This document shows, piece by piece, positions 53,049-61,002 of a stretch of 64,000 nt of DNA. Location of the stretch: the NCBI GenBank assembly GCA_019636655.1, contig JAHBXB010000004.1:220397-284396 (forward strand). Reading direction: 5' to 3'. Origin of the DNA: Phycisphaeraceae bacterium (GTDB lineage Bacteria > Planctomycetota > Phycisphaerae > Phycisphaerales > UBA1924). Every line of letters begins with the position of its first letter. The stretch's first letter is position 1. The notes beneath the pieces were generated by a model, which ran no database searches, was not told where the DNA came from, and saw only the letters and a program-made list of their open reading frames with translations. The position numbers and the translations under genes are program-made.

Positions 53049-54641
53049 ATGAAAGTTGTGTGGAAAGCGGCGGCAACGCTGCTCGTCGTGACCGGTCTGG
53101 CCGGTCTGACCAATGGGGCGGTCGATCCGGATTTCGACCACAATGGGACCGTTGACGTCCGAGATATCGCGACGTACGTCGCCGCGTGGACGTCCGGCAT
53201 ATCCACAGGATCTGTTGAGGCCGACACCAACTCGGATGGGCTGCTGACGCCGACCGATGTTGCCATCTTCTCGAGCGCGTGGTACGACGCGGTCGCGAAC
53301 GGCACCGGTGGTGGTGGCAACGTCGGCTGGACCGACCTCACGCCCGCCGCGGGCGCCCGGGTCGTCTACGTCAGTTCGTCGGCCGGGAACAACTCCAACT
53401 CCGGCCTCAGCCCGTCCAGCCCCGTGCGAACCCTCGCCGCGGGCTACGCTCTGCTGCGGAACACGTTCCCCGACCAGATGCTCCTGCAGTGCGGCGACGT
53501 CTGGACCGAGGAGTTCCCCGGCTGGGGCAAGACCGGCCGCTCGGCCAGCGAGCGGATGGTCATCGGCTCGTACGGGACCGGCCCCCGCCCCCGGATCCAG
53601 CCGACCTCCAAGACCCGCGATGGCATCTTCGAGCGGAGCAACTCCAACGGTAACCTCATCATCTCCGGACTGGAGATTTCGGGGTACACCAGCCGCCACA
53701 CCGCGGCGATCCAGTGGCAGGTTGGCGGTGGCAGCAACGTCCTGATCGAGGACTGCCACGTCCACCACTGCACGCTCAACATCGTTCTGCAGGACATGAA
53801 CGACGGGTTCGTGATCCGTCGCTCGATCATCGACATGGGCGGCCCGGGCAACAACGGCGACAACGAGGCCAACTCCGGCTTCTACATCGCCCTCACCCAC
53901 GCCCCCGTCACGATCGAGGAGTGCGTCATCGACCGCTGCGGCGACCACCCGGACATCCGCCCCGGATCGATCCCCGGCATCCGCAGCCAGTCGGTGTACT
54001 GCCAGGACACCGCCCCGGGCATCATCTTCCGCAAGAACCTCGTCTCCAACGGCGGGTGCATGGGCCCGGACCTCCGCGCCGGCGGAACGATCGAGGACTG
54101 CATCATCACCCGGTGCGCCATCGGCCCCCGCATGGGCTCCGCGACCGGCACCGACACCCCAGGGGGATACCCCGGCGGTGTCACCGGTATCGTCCGCAAC
54201 ACCTACGTACTCGACGGCACCAACATCCGTGACGGGCAGCCGTCCTATCTCCGCGGCGTCGGCTTCTGGCTCGAGAACGTCCGCAGCTGCACCGTGGAGA
54301 ACCTGGTCATCGCCCGAAAGGGGCCGACCAGCGGCCCCCTCGCCCGCAACCCCGATTCGTGCGCCGTCGAGATGCACACCGACCCGGGCTCGGGTGTCAC
54401 CGGCGTCAGCTTCGTCGGTACCCGTGTCTACCAGTGGCCCGGGAGCGGCGGCACCTTCGCCCGGTCGGGCAACCGCCAGCCCAGCTACAGCCAGACCGGG
54501 ACCATCACCTCCGGCTACCCCGATCCCAGCGTTGGGATCTCCGAGTCGGATGTCGCCCTCGCGAAGCAGATGCGTCGCGGCGTGCAGGGGCCGACCATCG
54601 GGGCGCTGCTGCTGAGACTCAAGGCCGGGTTCGCGAACTGA
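53049..54641 (+). CDS. exported dockerin-type and parallel beta-helix protein
   Basis: 530 residues from the ATG at 53049. A signal peptide (MKVVWKAAATLLVVTGLAGL) is followed at once by two EF-hand loops, DFDHNGTVDVRDIATYVAAW and DTNSDGLLTPTDVAIFSSAW, a dockerin-like pair at the unusual N-terminal end. After a Gly-rich linker, the rest (from VVYVSSSAGNNSNSGLSPSS) has the right-handed beta-helix pattern of DUF1565/NosD-like or pectate-lyase-like proteins, e.g. NLIISGLEISGYTSRHTAAI and VLIEDCHVHHCTLNIVLQ. It could bind or cleave an extracellular polysaccharide, but no catalytic motif is obvious. Confidence 0.78.
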   Translation: MKVVWKAAATLLVVTGLAGLTNGAVDPDFDHNGTVDVRDIATYVAAWTSGISTGSVEADTNSDGLLTPTDVAIFSSAWYDAVANGTGGGGNVGWTDLTPAAGARVVYVSSSAGNNSNSGLSPSSPVRTLAAGYALLRNTFPDQMLLQCGDVWTEEFPGWGKTGRSASERMVIGSYGTGPRPRIQPTSKTRDGIFERSNSNGNLIISGLEISGYTSRHTAAIQWQVGGGSNVLIEDCHVHHCTLNIVLQDMNDGFVIRRSIIDMGGPGNNGDNEANSGFYIALTHAPVTIEECVIDRCGDHPDIRPGSIPGIRSQSVYCQDTAPGIIFRKNLVSNGGCMGPDLRAGGTIEDCIITRCAIGPRMGSATGTDTPGGYPGGVTGIVRNTYVLDGTNIRDGQPSYLRGVGFWLENVRSCTVENLVIARKGPTSGPLARNPDSCAVEMHTDPGSGVTGVSFVGTRVYQWPGSGGTFARSGNRQPSYSQTGTITSGYPDPSVGISESDVALAKQMRRGVQGPTIGALLLRLKAGFAN

Positions 54642-54672
54642 GTCGTGCCGGTTTACAGCATGAGTTCGTGTC

Positions 54673-54705
54673 GGGGCCGGTTCCGAAAGGACCGGCCCCT
54701 TTCCT
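54673..54705. terminator. strong rho-independent terminator hairpin, possibly bidirectional
   Basis: GGGGCCGGTTCC (from 54673) and GGACCGGCCCC pair around a GAAA tetraloop, with one bulged T, and are followed by TTTCCTTT. It follows the beta-helix gene by about 30 bp and lies just downstream of the convergent NifU-domain gene, so it can serve both. Confidence 0.8.
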
Positions 54706-54716
54706 TTGGCGGCCGG

Positions 54717-54989
54717 CTACGGCACCCGGGCGAGGGCCGCCCTGACGGCCGGTCGGATCCGGTCCCACGCGGCCGACTCGGCCTTGCGAACCGTGATCCA
54801 GTCGTCGCACAGGTACAGCCCCTCGACCCCCTCGATCGCAAACAGCGCTTCGGCCACCGGATCGCCCGCCACGCCGGCGGCCGGCCGGGTGCGGAACGAC
54901 TTCGGGGGTGACGCCACCGTGCGGTCCAGCACGCACTTGAGCGCGAGCGGGTTGGGCGTGGGTTCAAAGGCGGTGACGGCGTAGGGCAT
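54717..54989 (-). CDS. NifU N-terminal domain (Nfu_N) protein
   Basis: 90 residues from the ATG at 54989; the longer upstream frame is not coding. The sequence PNPLALKCVLDRTV, then DPVAEALFAIEGVEGLYLCD and DWITVRK, matches the Nfu_N domain that precedes the cluster-binding part of Nfu-type iron-sulfur scaffolds. Here the domain stands alone: there is no CxxC Fe-S motif, so it cannot hold a cluster by itself. It may act in targeting or regulating iron-sulfur transfer. Convergent with the beta-helix gene through the shared terminator. Confidence 0.8.
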   Translation of the reverse strand: MPYAVTAFEPTPNPLALKCVLDRTVASPPKSFRTRPAAGVAGDPVAEALFAIEGVEGLYLCDDWITVRKAESAAWDRIRPAVRAALARVP

Positions 54990-55183
54990 GCGACGATCGC
55001 TCCGGGCCGGTCGGCCGGCGGGGAGCCGATCATACCGGCGGCCCCGCGCGAGGTACGGTGTTAGACTCGTTGTACGGGAATCAGGGTCCAGCCGGGCGCG
55101 TTTGCGGATCGCCCGATGGGGCGTCGGGTACAAGAGGTGCGGCGCCGACAGGTTCTGGACGGGTGGGCGGGCGTGGAGCGGTG

Positions 55184-56122
55184 ATGTTTGCGCGGATCGC
55201 ACAACTCGCGGAACGGCTGGGGGCGTACCCGCTCTGGCAGGTGCTCATCGAGGTGGGCATCATCTGGATCGTCGTCTACGTGGTCGTCCGCTTCGTCCAG
55301 GGGACGCGCGCCGTTGGGGCTCTTCGCGGCGTCCTGCTCCTGCTGGTTATCGCGACGGTCATGGTCCGCGTCCTGGGCGGCACCGAGGCGTTCCAGCGGC
55401 TGCGGTACCTCTACGACAACTTCCTCACACTCCTCGCCATCACCCTCATCGTCGTTTTCCAGCCCGAACTCCGGCGCGGCCTGATCCGCCTCGGCGAGGC
55501 CCAGGTGTTCCGCCGGGTCCCGACGCAGATCGAGGCGACGGCTTCCGCGATCGTCGATGCCTGCGCGTTCCTGAGCAAGGCCAAGTTCGGCGCCCTGATC
55601 GTGATCGAGCGGGAGATCGGCCTCAAGGGCCTGATCGAGGGCGGCACCACCGTCGGGGCCGAGGTATCGGCCCGGTTGCTCCAGACCATCTTCTTCCCCG
55701 GCTCGGCCCTGCACGATCTTGCGGTCGTCATCAAGGCCGATCGGATCGAGTCCGCCGGTGTCCAGCTCCCGCTCGCCGAGCCCGAGGAGATGCCCGACGC
55801 CTCCCTCGGCTCCAGGCACCGGGCCGCCGTGGGGCTCAGCAAGGAGTGCGATGCGCTCGTCGTCGTGGTGAGCGAGGAGACCGGCATGCTCAGCATCGCC
55901 GAGCGCGGCCGGCTTGACCGCGGCTTCACGCCCGCGGCCCTCAAGGACGAGATCATCGCCCGCGTCCGCGGCGGGCACGGCATCGACGTCCAGCAGGAAC
56001 TCTCCGCCATCGGACACAGCATCGACCGCCTCCGCGGCAAGAACGGGGCCAAGGACGGCGCCGCCAAGGAACTCCTCAAGTCCAGGGCCGAGGGCGTCGC
56101 CGCCGGCGAGAAGGGGGCCTGA
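55184..56122 (+). CDS. cdaA: diadenylate cyclase CdaA with altered DGA motif
   Basis: Makes cyclic di-AMP from ATP at the inner membrane. 312 residues; the ATG at 55184 lies after GGAGCGG. Two or three helices at the N-terminus (VGIIWIVVYVVVRFV, LLLLVIATVMVRVL, LTLLAITLIVVF) precede the DAC domain: FGALIVIEREIGL, TIFFPGSALHDLAVVIKA and LGSRHRAAVGLSKECDALVV with VSEETG. The RHR motif (211-213) is intact. The catalytic DGA motif reads DLA (178-180), with Leu for the usual Gly. The C-terminal ~60 residues are a helical tail. The stop is three bases before cdaR. Confidence 0.88.
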   Translation: MFARIAQLAERLGAYPLWQVLIEVGIIWIVVYVVVRFVQGTRAVGALRGVLLLLVIATVMVRVLGGTEAFQRLRYLYDNFLTLLAITLIVVFQPELRRGLIRLGEAQVFRRVPTQIEATASAIVDACAFLSKAKFGALIVIEREIGLKGLIEGGTTVGAEVSARLLQTIFFPGSALHDLAVVIKADRIESAGVQLPLAEPEEMPDASLGSRHRAAVGLSKECDALVVVVSEETGMLSIAERGRLDRGFTPAALKDEIIARVRGGHGIDVQQELSAIGHSIDRLRGKNGAKDGAAKELLKSRAEGVAAGEKGA

Positions 56123-56124
56123 CC

Positions 56125-57264
56125 GTGCTCCAGCGAGTCAAGATGATCGCCGTCGTCACCGCCTTCTCCCTCCTCATCTGGATGTGGGCCGAGGCCGAGA
56201 GCGTCCGCATCACCACCGTCACCACCCGCCTTGTCTTCGAAGCACAGGGCGACGACGTTGCGATCCGGCAGATCGAGCCGCAGTCGGCCGACACGTTCCG
56301 TGTCCGGCTCGAGGGGACAACGGCGGCGATCGATGAGGCCGAGCGGCTGCTCGGGCGCTCGCTCCGCCTGACGCCCGGGGTCGGCGGCGTCCCCGGCCAG
56401 GCGGGAGACCACACGCTGGGCACCGCGGACCTGCTGCGTCAGAACTCCGAGCTGGCCAGGACCGGCGTGAGCGTTGTCTTTGTCGAGCCCTCGACCGTCA
56501 CCGTCGGCGTGACGAAACTGGCCGCGGTCCGGCTGCCCGTGCGGGCCGACCTGAGCGCGCTCGGCGCCGATGGCTCCGCCATCGCCGACACCATCGTCCC
56601 CTCCGAAGTCACGATCCACGCCTCGTCCGCGGATGTGGCCAAGCTCGAGGAGGGTGCCTTCGCCGTCGCCTCGCTCACCCCGGACGACATCGCCCAGCTC
56701 CGGGATGAGGGCCAGCAGACCGTCAAGGTCCGGGTCCGCCCGCCGGCGCCGCTGGACAAGTCAGACTTCACGCGAATCGAGCCGGACACCGTCCGGATCA
56801 CCCTCCGCCTCCGCAAGACCATCGACCGGCTCCAGCTCCCCCCGGTCCCCGTCTGGATCACCCTCCCGCCGACCGAGGGCCGGGAGTGGGACGTCCAGGT
56901 GACCGAGCCGCTGCTCCGCGACGTCGAGGTCTCCGGCCCCACCGAACTGATCGAGCAGCTCAAGAAGCGGGACCTGGTCGCGATCGCCTTCGTCGTCCTC
57001 ACGACCGACGACCTGCAGAAGGGCATCGATTCCAAGCTCGCCGTCTTCGCCCCCGTCTCGGGAACCCTCCTCGGCACCGGCGCCGAGGCCCCCGGCCCCA
57101 CGGCCGAATCGGCGCTCCTCGAGCAGGTCGCGCCGCTGCGGTTCTCCGCCGAGAACCGGCGCGTCGGCCTCAAGATCAAGCGCCGAAACGGGACGGGCCC
57201 GTCCTCGGGCGCCGCCCCGACCCTTCCCCCGGGGGACACCGAGACCAGCGGCGTCCTCGATTAG
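56125..57264 (+). CDS. cdaR: CdaR-like protein with YbbR domains
   Basis: 379 residues. The GTG at 56125, immediately after the cdaA stop, is the likely start; an ATG six codons later is possible. One N-terminal membrane helix (MIAVVTAFSLLIWMWAEAES) is followed by repeated YbbR-type beta domains, recognisable from PQSADTFRVRLEGTTAAIDE, STVTVGVTKLAAVRLPVRAD and VTIHASSADVAKLEEG. Orthologues bind CdaA through the membrane and modulate its activity. The conserved position just after cdaA supports this; no glmM follows. The C-terminus is polar and rich in Pro and Thr. Confidence 0.82.
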   Translation: MLQRVKMIAVVTAFSLLIWMWAEAESVRITTVTTRLVFEAQGDDVAIRQIEPQSADTFRVRLEGTTAAIDEAERLLGRSLRLTPGVGGVPGQAGDHTLGTADLLRQNSELARTGVSVVFVEPSTVTVGVTKLAAVRLPVRADLSALGADGSAIADTIVPSEVTIHASSADVAKLEEGAFAVASLTPDDIAQLRDEGQQTVKVRVRPPAPLDKSDFTRIEPDTVRITLRLRKTIDRLQLPPVPVWITLPPTEGREWDVQVTEPLLRDVEVSGPTELIEQLKKRDLVAIAFVVLTTDDLQKGIDSKLAVFAPVSGTLLGTGAEAPGPTAESALLEQVAPLRFSAENRRVGLKIKRRNGTGPSSGAAPTLPPGDTETSGVLD

Positions 57265-57468
57265 GTGCTCGACCCGCCGGGTGGCCGACCGACGAACCGC
57301 CAATGCGGTGTTGCACCGTCGTGGTATGAAGCAGCACGCTCTTGGAGCAACGCGGAAGGCCTGTGTTACGCAGGTAGGACGTCGCGTGCCCTTCACGGTT
57401 CGGCGCTGTCGCATAGCAGATGTGCCGAATATCCATCCAAATAACGAACAGATCAAGTATAGCAGTAC

Positions 57469-57480
57469 GTATGCGCATAC
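57469..57480. promoter_or_regulatory. 12-bp perfect palindrome in AT-rich upstream region
   Basis: The sequence GTATGCGCATAC is a perfect dyad and lies about 90 bp before the ribosome site of the gene at 57564. The surrounding 57420-57560 is markedly AT-rich for this genome. This is a plausible operator for a dimeric regulator, possibly the ribbon-helix-helix-like protein encoded downstream, but there is no direct evidence. Confidence 0.35.
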
Positions 57481-57563
57481 TGACGATACGAACTTGAATC
57501 GCCGTGAATGCATGGTATGGTATGTGCGTTGTGTACGCATTGTACGAACGCCGGAGCATTCCC

Positions 57564-58136
57564 GTGCCGACAATCACGCTTTCCGACACGACCTATGCGA
57601 AACTCAAGGCCGCCGCAGAGCCGTTTGTGGACACGGAGGATTCGGTGGCCTCGCGTGCCTTGGACTTGCTGCTCGAACGGAAAGGCATCTCTCTAAACGG
57701 CAAGCATTTCGGAAACGGCCATGCTGGAGCGAGCGACAAGGTCGTTCGCCTTTCCGTCGGCACGCGAGACCTCACCCATACCCGCCTTCTTTCGGCGACC
57801 GTCGGCGGCACTGAGTTTCATCGCCCCGACTGGAACAGCCTGCTGCGCGACATGCACATCATGGCCCGGAAGCAACTCGGATCGTTCGAGGCGGTGCGTA
57901 AGTCATCAGGTGCGAACCTGAAGCAGGGCCGATTCGAGTCCGACGGCTACCGGTACCTGCCCGAGGCCGATCTGTCCATCCAGGGATGCGATTCCAATCA
58001 TTCCTGCGAGCGGGCGTTCAACCTTGCCAAGGCGATGAATCTGCCGCTAAGTGTGTCGTTTGAGTGGCGAAACAAGGATGAAGCGTCGCACCCCGGCCAA
58101 TCCGGCTTGATCGAGTGGCAGCCGGAGAAGAAGTGA
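57564..58136 (+). CDS. ribbon-helix-helix/SeqA-N-like protein with conserved C-terminal domain
   Basis: 190 residues from the GTG at 57564; GGAG stands nine bases upstream, and this start puts the conserved PTITLSDTTYAKLKAAAEP at the N-terminus. That segment, with FVDTEDSVASRALDLLL, resembles the short ribbon-helix-helix N-terminus found in SeqA-like proteins. The remaining ~110 residues, with LTHTRLLSATVGGTEFHRPD, WNSLLRDMHIMARKQLG and LPLSVSFEWRN, form a second domain I have seen in accessory, often defence-associated proteins but cannot name. It probably binds DNA. The gene is bounded by cdaR and an IS remnant and looks acquired. Confidence 0.55.
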   Translation: MPTITLSDTTYAKLKAAAEPFVDTEDSVASRALDLLLERKGISLNGKHFGNGHAGASDKVVRLSVGTRDLTHTRLLSATVGGTEFHRPDWNSLLRDMHIMARKQLGSFEAVRKSSGANLKQGRFESDGYRYLPEADLSIQGCDSNHSCERAFNLAKAMNLPLSVSFEWRNKDEASHPGQSGLIEWQPEKK

Positions 58137-58145
58137 TGCCCGCTC

Positions 58146-58163
58146 TAGCAGGCCGTTGAAGAA
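58146..58163 (+). repeat. IS terminal inverted repeat, left
   Basis: Reads TAGCAGGCCGTTGAAGAA. It matches the reverse complement of 59190-59207 at 15 of 18 positions. Confidence 0.8.
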
Positions 58164-58240
58164 TGGCGGCGAATAGGCGCGAGCGGTACCCGCGTGGGGA
58201 TCTCCCCTCGGGAGGCTCGGGGTTTGGTGGTGATCGTGGG

Positions 58241-59138
58241 CTACGCAGCCAGCAGGTTCTTCATCCGCACCCAGGTTGTACGCCGCGGCGGCCATCTCGA
58301 AGCACTGCCGGATCGTGCCGCGTCCAACGTGACGGGCCCGTCGCATCAGGGCCACCGTCTTGGCCCACCCGAAGAACTCCTCCACCAGCTTCCGCCGTCG
58401 TTGGCTCTTCTTGAATGCTGCCCGGTGCCGCTCACTCCGCACGAACCGCCGGGCCCATGAGCCGTCGTCGCGGGGCTCGATGCGCCCGGCCTTGACGCCA
58501 CGTGCGGCTCGATCCAGCGACGCTCCAGCTCCACTAGGAACGGCCCCGAGTCGTACCCCTTGTCCGCTCCCAGCGTGCGCGGCCGCACGCCGTGGCGACG
58601 CTCCAGATGGTCGAGCATCTTCAGCGTGCTCTCACGCTCGGCCGTGCCGCTGGCCTGGTCCACCCGCACGCTCATCACCACCCCGTGGATCAGCGAGCCG
58701 TCCACCGTGAAGTGCTCGTCGCTGCTCAGACCCGCCTCGATCGCCTGCCTCACCACCGAGTCGAAGAACTTCTGCGTGATCCCGTGCTCGGCCAGACGAT
58801 CCCGGTTGTGCGTAAAGACCGAATGGTCGAAGACATCGTCGGAGGGTTGGAGATCGAGGAACCAGCGGAAGAGCAGGTCGGTCTTGAGCTGCCGGCACAG
58901 CTCCCGCTCGGACCAGGATGGTGTACAGGCACAGCAAGAGCAGGGACTTGAGCAGCGTCTCGGGCGGGATGCCCGGCCGGCCCACCTCTCTGTACGCCGC
59001 CTTGAACGTGCGGGATATGCCCGCCAGGGTTCTGTCCACCATCCGCTTGGTGGGCCGCAGCGGGTGCCCCGCCTCGATCAGGTCCTCGACGTTGAACGTG
59101 TGGCAGATCGCCGCTTGACGCTCGGGTGTGCCTCGCAT
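58241..59138 (-). pseudogene. IS5-family transposase, broken by three frameshifts and a deletion
   Basis: The N-terminal DUF772 domain is clear (HPLRPTKRMVDRTLAGISRT, then GRPGIPPETLLKSLLLLCLY) in one frame. An extra base near 58914 shifts it to the frame reading SERELCRQLKTDLLFRWFLD. Catalytic segments FTVDGSLI and GADKGYDSGPF follow, but some 60-70 residues expected between DGSLI and HGVVMSVRV are missing (around 58685). A lost base near 58498 shifts the frame again for RSERHRAAFKKSQRRRKLVE and LVEEFFGWAKTVALMRRARH, which carries the catalytic Glu. A third shift near 58270 leads to the proper end VRMKNLLAA and TAG at 58241. It cannot make transposase. Confidence 0.85.
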
Positions 59139-59189
59139 ACCACCATCTGCGCACGCCGCGGTCGATCGGTTGCGCCCCGTCGGCTCGGT

Positions 59190-59207
59190 TTTTTCAACAA
59201 CCTGCTA
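59190..59207 (+). repeat. IS terminal inverted repeat, right
   Basis: Reads TTTTTCAACAACCTGCTA, the inverted partner of 58146-58163. Confidence 0.8.
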
Positions 59208-59285
59208 TAGCGGCGACGAAGTCGACAATCGGGTAGCGTGCGCCATTCGACATTGCGGCCGGCCGTGGCACGAAGGAGTTCGACC

Positions 59286-60107
59286 GTGCGAAGGACAGCA
59301 GCCATACTCGTCGTCACGCTGACCTCACTGCTCGCTGCCTGCCAAACGCAGCCGACACACACCGCTGACGTGTCAACCAGTAGGAGCCTCTCACCGATCA
59401 GGAACATCGTGTTGGTACATGGCGCGTGGGCCGACGGCTCCGGCTGGCGTGGTGTGCGAGATGCCCTTGTGGCCGATGGCTACAGCGTCAGCATTGTGCA
59501 ACCGCCGCTCACATCCTACACGGAAGACGTGGCTGCTGTTCGGCGCGTGCTCGCGCTCCAGGACGGGCCATGTCTTCTTGTCGCGCACAGCTACGGTGGG
59601 GCGGTGATCACCGAAGCTGGGAATCACGAGAATGTCGTCGGCCTAGTGTACGTCGCGGCGCACATGCCCGATACTGGCGAGAGCGAGGCGTTCACCGGGA
59701 AGAAGTTCCCAAGCGAGCTGAGCAAGTCCGGTGCAGTCCGGAGGACCCCCGACGGCTTTCTCTATCTCGAGCCAGCGCAGTTCCACGAGTACTTCGCGGC
59801 GGACCTGCCGCAGGATGAAGCATCCTTCAACGCCCACTCGCAGGTGCTGATCCACGCCGACAACTTCGGCGCGATCATCACAACACCCGCGTGGAAGACA
59901 AGGCCGAGCTGGATGATCGTCGCCGGGAGCGACAAGACCATCAACCCGGACCTCGAGCGGTGGTACGCCGCGCGCGCCGGGAGCGACACGACCGAGCTTG
60001 CCGGGGCGAGCCACTCCGTCTACATCTCTCGCGCGCCCGAAGTGGCAGATGTAATCAAGAGGGCGGCGACCCAGAGCGGGAGCACCAAGGCCCTGCCACA
60101 TCAATAG
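59286..60107 (+). CDS. alpha/beta hydrolase lipoprotein
   Basis: 273 residues. The GTG at 59286 follows AAGGAG at eight bases and gives a lipoprotein signal with lipobox LLAAC. The fold is a compact alpha/beta hydrolase: oxyanion strand NIVLVHGAWADGSGWRGV, nucleophile elbow VAHSYGGAVI, acid in IVAGSDKTINPD and catalytic His in GASHSVYISRAPEVADVI. This pattern is common in small esterases and in proteins related to plant methyl esterases. The substrate is unknown. It lies just past the IS remnant and has a codon use close to the core genes. Confidence 0.85.
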   Translation: MRRTAAILVVTLTSLLAACQTQPTHTADVSTSRSLSPIRNIVLVHGAWADGSGWRGVRDALVADGYSVSIVQPPLTSYTEDVAAVRRVLALQDGPCLLVAHSYGGAVITEAGNHENVVGLVYVAAHMPDTGESEAFTGKKFPSELSKSGAVRRTPDGFLYLEPAQFHEYFAADLPQDEASFNAHSQVLIHADNFGAIITTPAWKTRPSWMIVAGSDKTINPDLERWYAARAGSDTTELAGASHSVYISRAPEVADVIKRAATQSGSTKALPHQ

Positions 60108-60666
60108 CGGCTCGCCCGCTATCGGGGCTCGGCCCACGTTGATTGCGCGGAGGCTCTCGCCCGGCGAAGCGAAGTCAGCAACCGTCATCTCGAAGCGAGT
60201 GAATCGCGCAGTAGCTCCAGCGCGGGGACTTGCGTTTCAATGCGACGTGACGGGGTGTGAGAGAATGGGCTTGGCTGGACTCGAATAGTCAACGGATTCC
60301 CGCAGGAATACGCAAGGTTGCGCTGGGGGCGGCGCAAAACGCGGCGAAGTCGACGCTTGGAGCGACGTCCGTGGCATTAGCTTCCCGTCTTGTCCACGCT
60401 CGCCACCGATTGAGCCCACAGAAGACGCGTGGCCCGCTGGGCGGTTGAGGGCGAGACGATTCCGGCGTTGGAAGGCGGTGAAGAACGTCAGGGGGATGCG
60501 GTGCGGAGCCGGAGGGCGCGGTCCAGCTAACGGTGCTCGTGATCCATGACGGACAGGTGGGTACAGCGCTTTCCAATGCAGACCCAGCGCTGGGCTCGGG
60601 CGAGCGAAAACCAGGCCATCATGAGCCGACGACAACGGTTACGACCTGAGAAGCCCAAGAGAGCCG
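60108..60666. other. 559 bp without a convincing gene
   Basis: Frames of up to about 130 residues are open on both strands but have a composition typical of non-coding GC-rich DNA. The only recognisable item is the tRNA-like repeat at 60263-60285. Confidence 0.5.
60263..60285 (-). repeat. 23-bp copy of the tRNA-Ile 3' end
   Basis: Matches 28330-28352, the last 20 bases of tRNA-Ile plus three flanking bases, with one mismatch (T for C at 60271). Both copies lie in the same orientation. The rest of a tRNA is absent. Such fragments are left by elements that integrate at tRNA 3' ends, or by loss of a tRNA gene. Confidence 0.65.
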
Positions 60667-61002
60667 TTAGTCGTGGGAGCTCTTGATCGCGAGCCGTTCG
60701 CGAAGGTTCTCCAGAATTGCATCGGCCTCGCGTAGCGGCAGAACGTCGACGCCGAGCTCCGCGAAGTGCTCCACCATGCAGTGGACGTCGTCAACAAACT
60801 CTACGCGGTCGATTGGATCGAGTAGCACCTGTGAAAGTCGCTTCAGTCCGTGCTCGCTCAGCACTCGATTGCGGGGCCAGAGCAACCGAGCAATCTCCGA
60901 GGCGGCCGGAAGGCTGTCGATTGCGGCACCCCACGCGGTGGCTGTCCCCTCGCCTGCTGACGAAACAGAGTGCTTGGCCGTGCGCACGTTGGTGTCGTTC
61001 AT
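60667..61002 (-). CDS. hypothetical protein, second gene of a winged-helix operon
   Basis: 111 residues, cytoplasmic. The ATG at 61002 overlaps the stop of the upstream gene as ATGA, which is the main evidence that it is real. Segments such as PAASEIARLLWPRNRVLSEH and VEFVDDVHCMVEHFAELGVD are helical. Residues 75-105 (LGVDVLPLREADAILENLRE) may form a coiled-coil end. I do not recognise a family. The coupling suggests it acts together with the winged-helix protein. Confidence 0.55.
   Translation of the reverse strand: MNDTNVRTAKHSVSSAGEGTATAWGAAIDSLPAASEIARLLWPRNRVLSEHGLKRLSQVLLDPIDRVEFVDDVHCMVEHFAELGVDVLPLREADAILENLRERLAIKSSHD

Larger units (their letters stand above)
58146..59207 (-). mobile_element. 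decayed IS5-family insertion sequence (~1.06 kb)
   Basis: Bounded by imperfect 18-bp terminal inverted repeats at 58146-58163 and 59190-59207. It contains a single transposase gene on the minus strand with several lesions. At about 1062 bp it is shorter than typical IS5 members, in line with an internal deletion. The outermost base pairs are ambiguous: TA occurs at both ends and could be either repeat or target duplication. Confidence 0.8.

Noticed and set aside
28330..60285. A 32-kb integrated island bounded by the two copies of the tRNA-Ile 3' end
   Set aside because: The tRNA is intact and its 3' end faces left, so an element integrated there should lie left of it; the DNA between the copies is mostly core genes.
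60237..60635. Leftward open frame of about 132 codons
   Set aside because: Composition is like non-coding DNA, it crosses the tRNA fragment and has no ribosome site.
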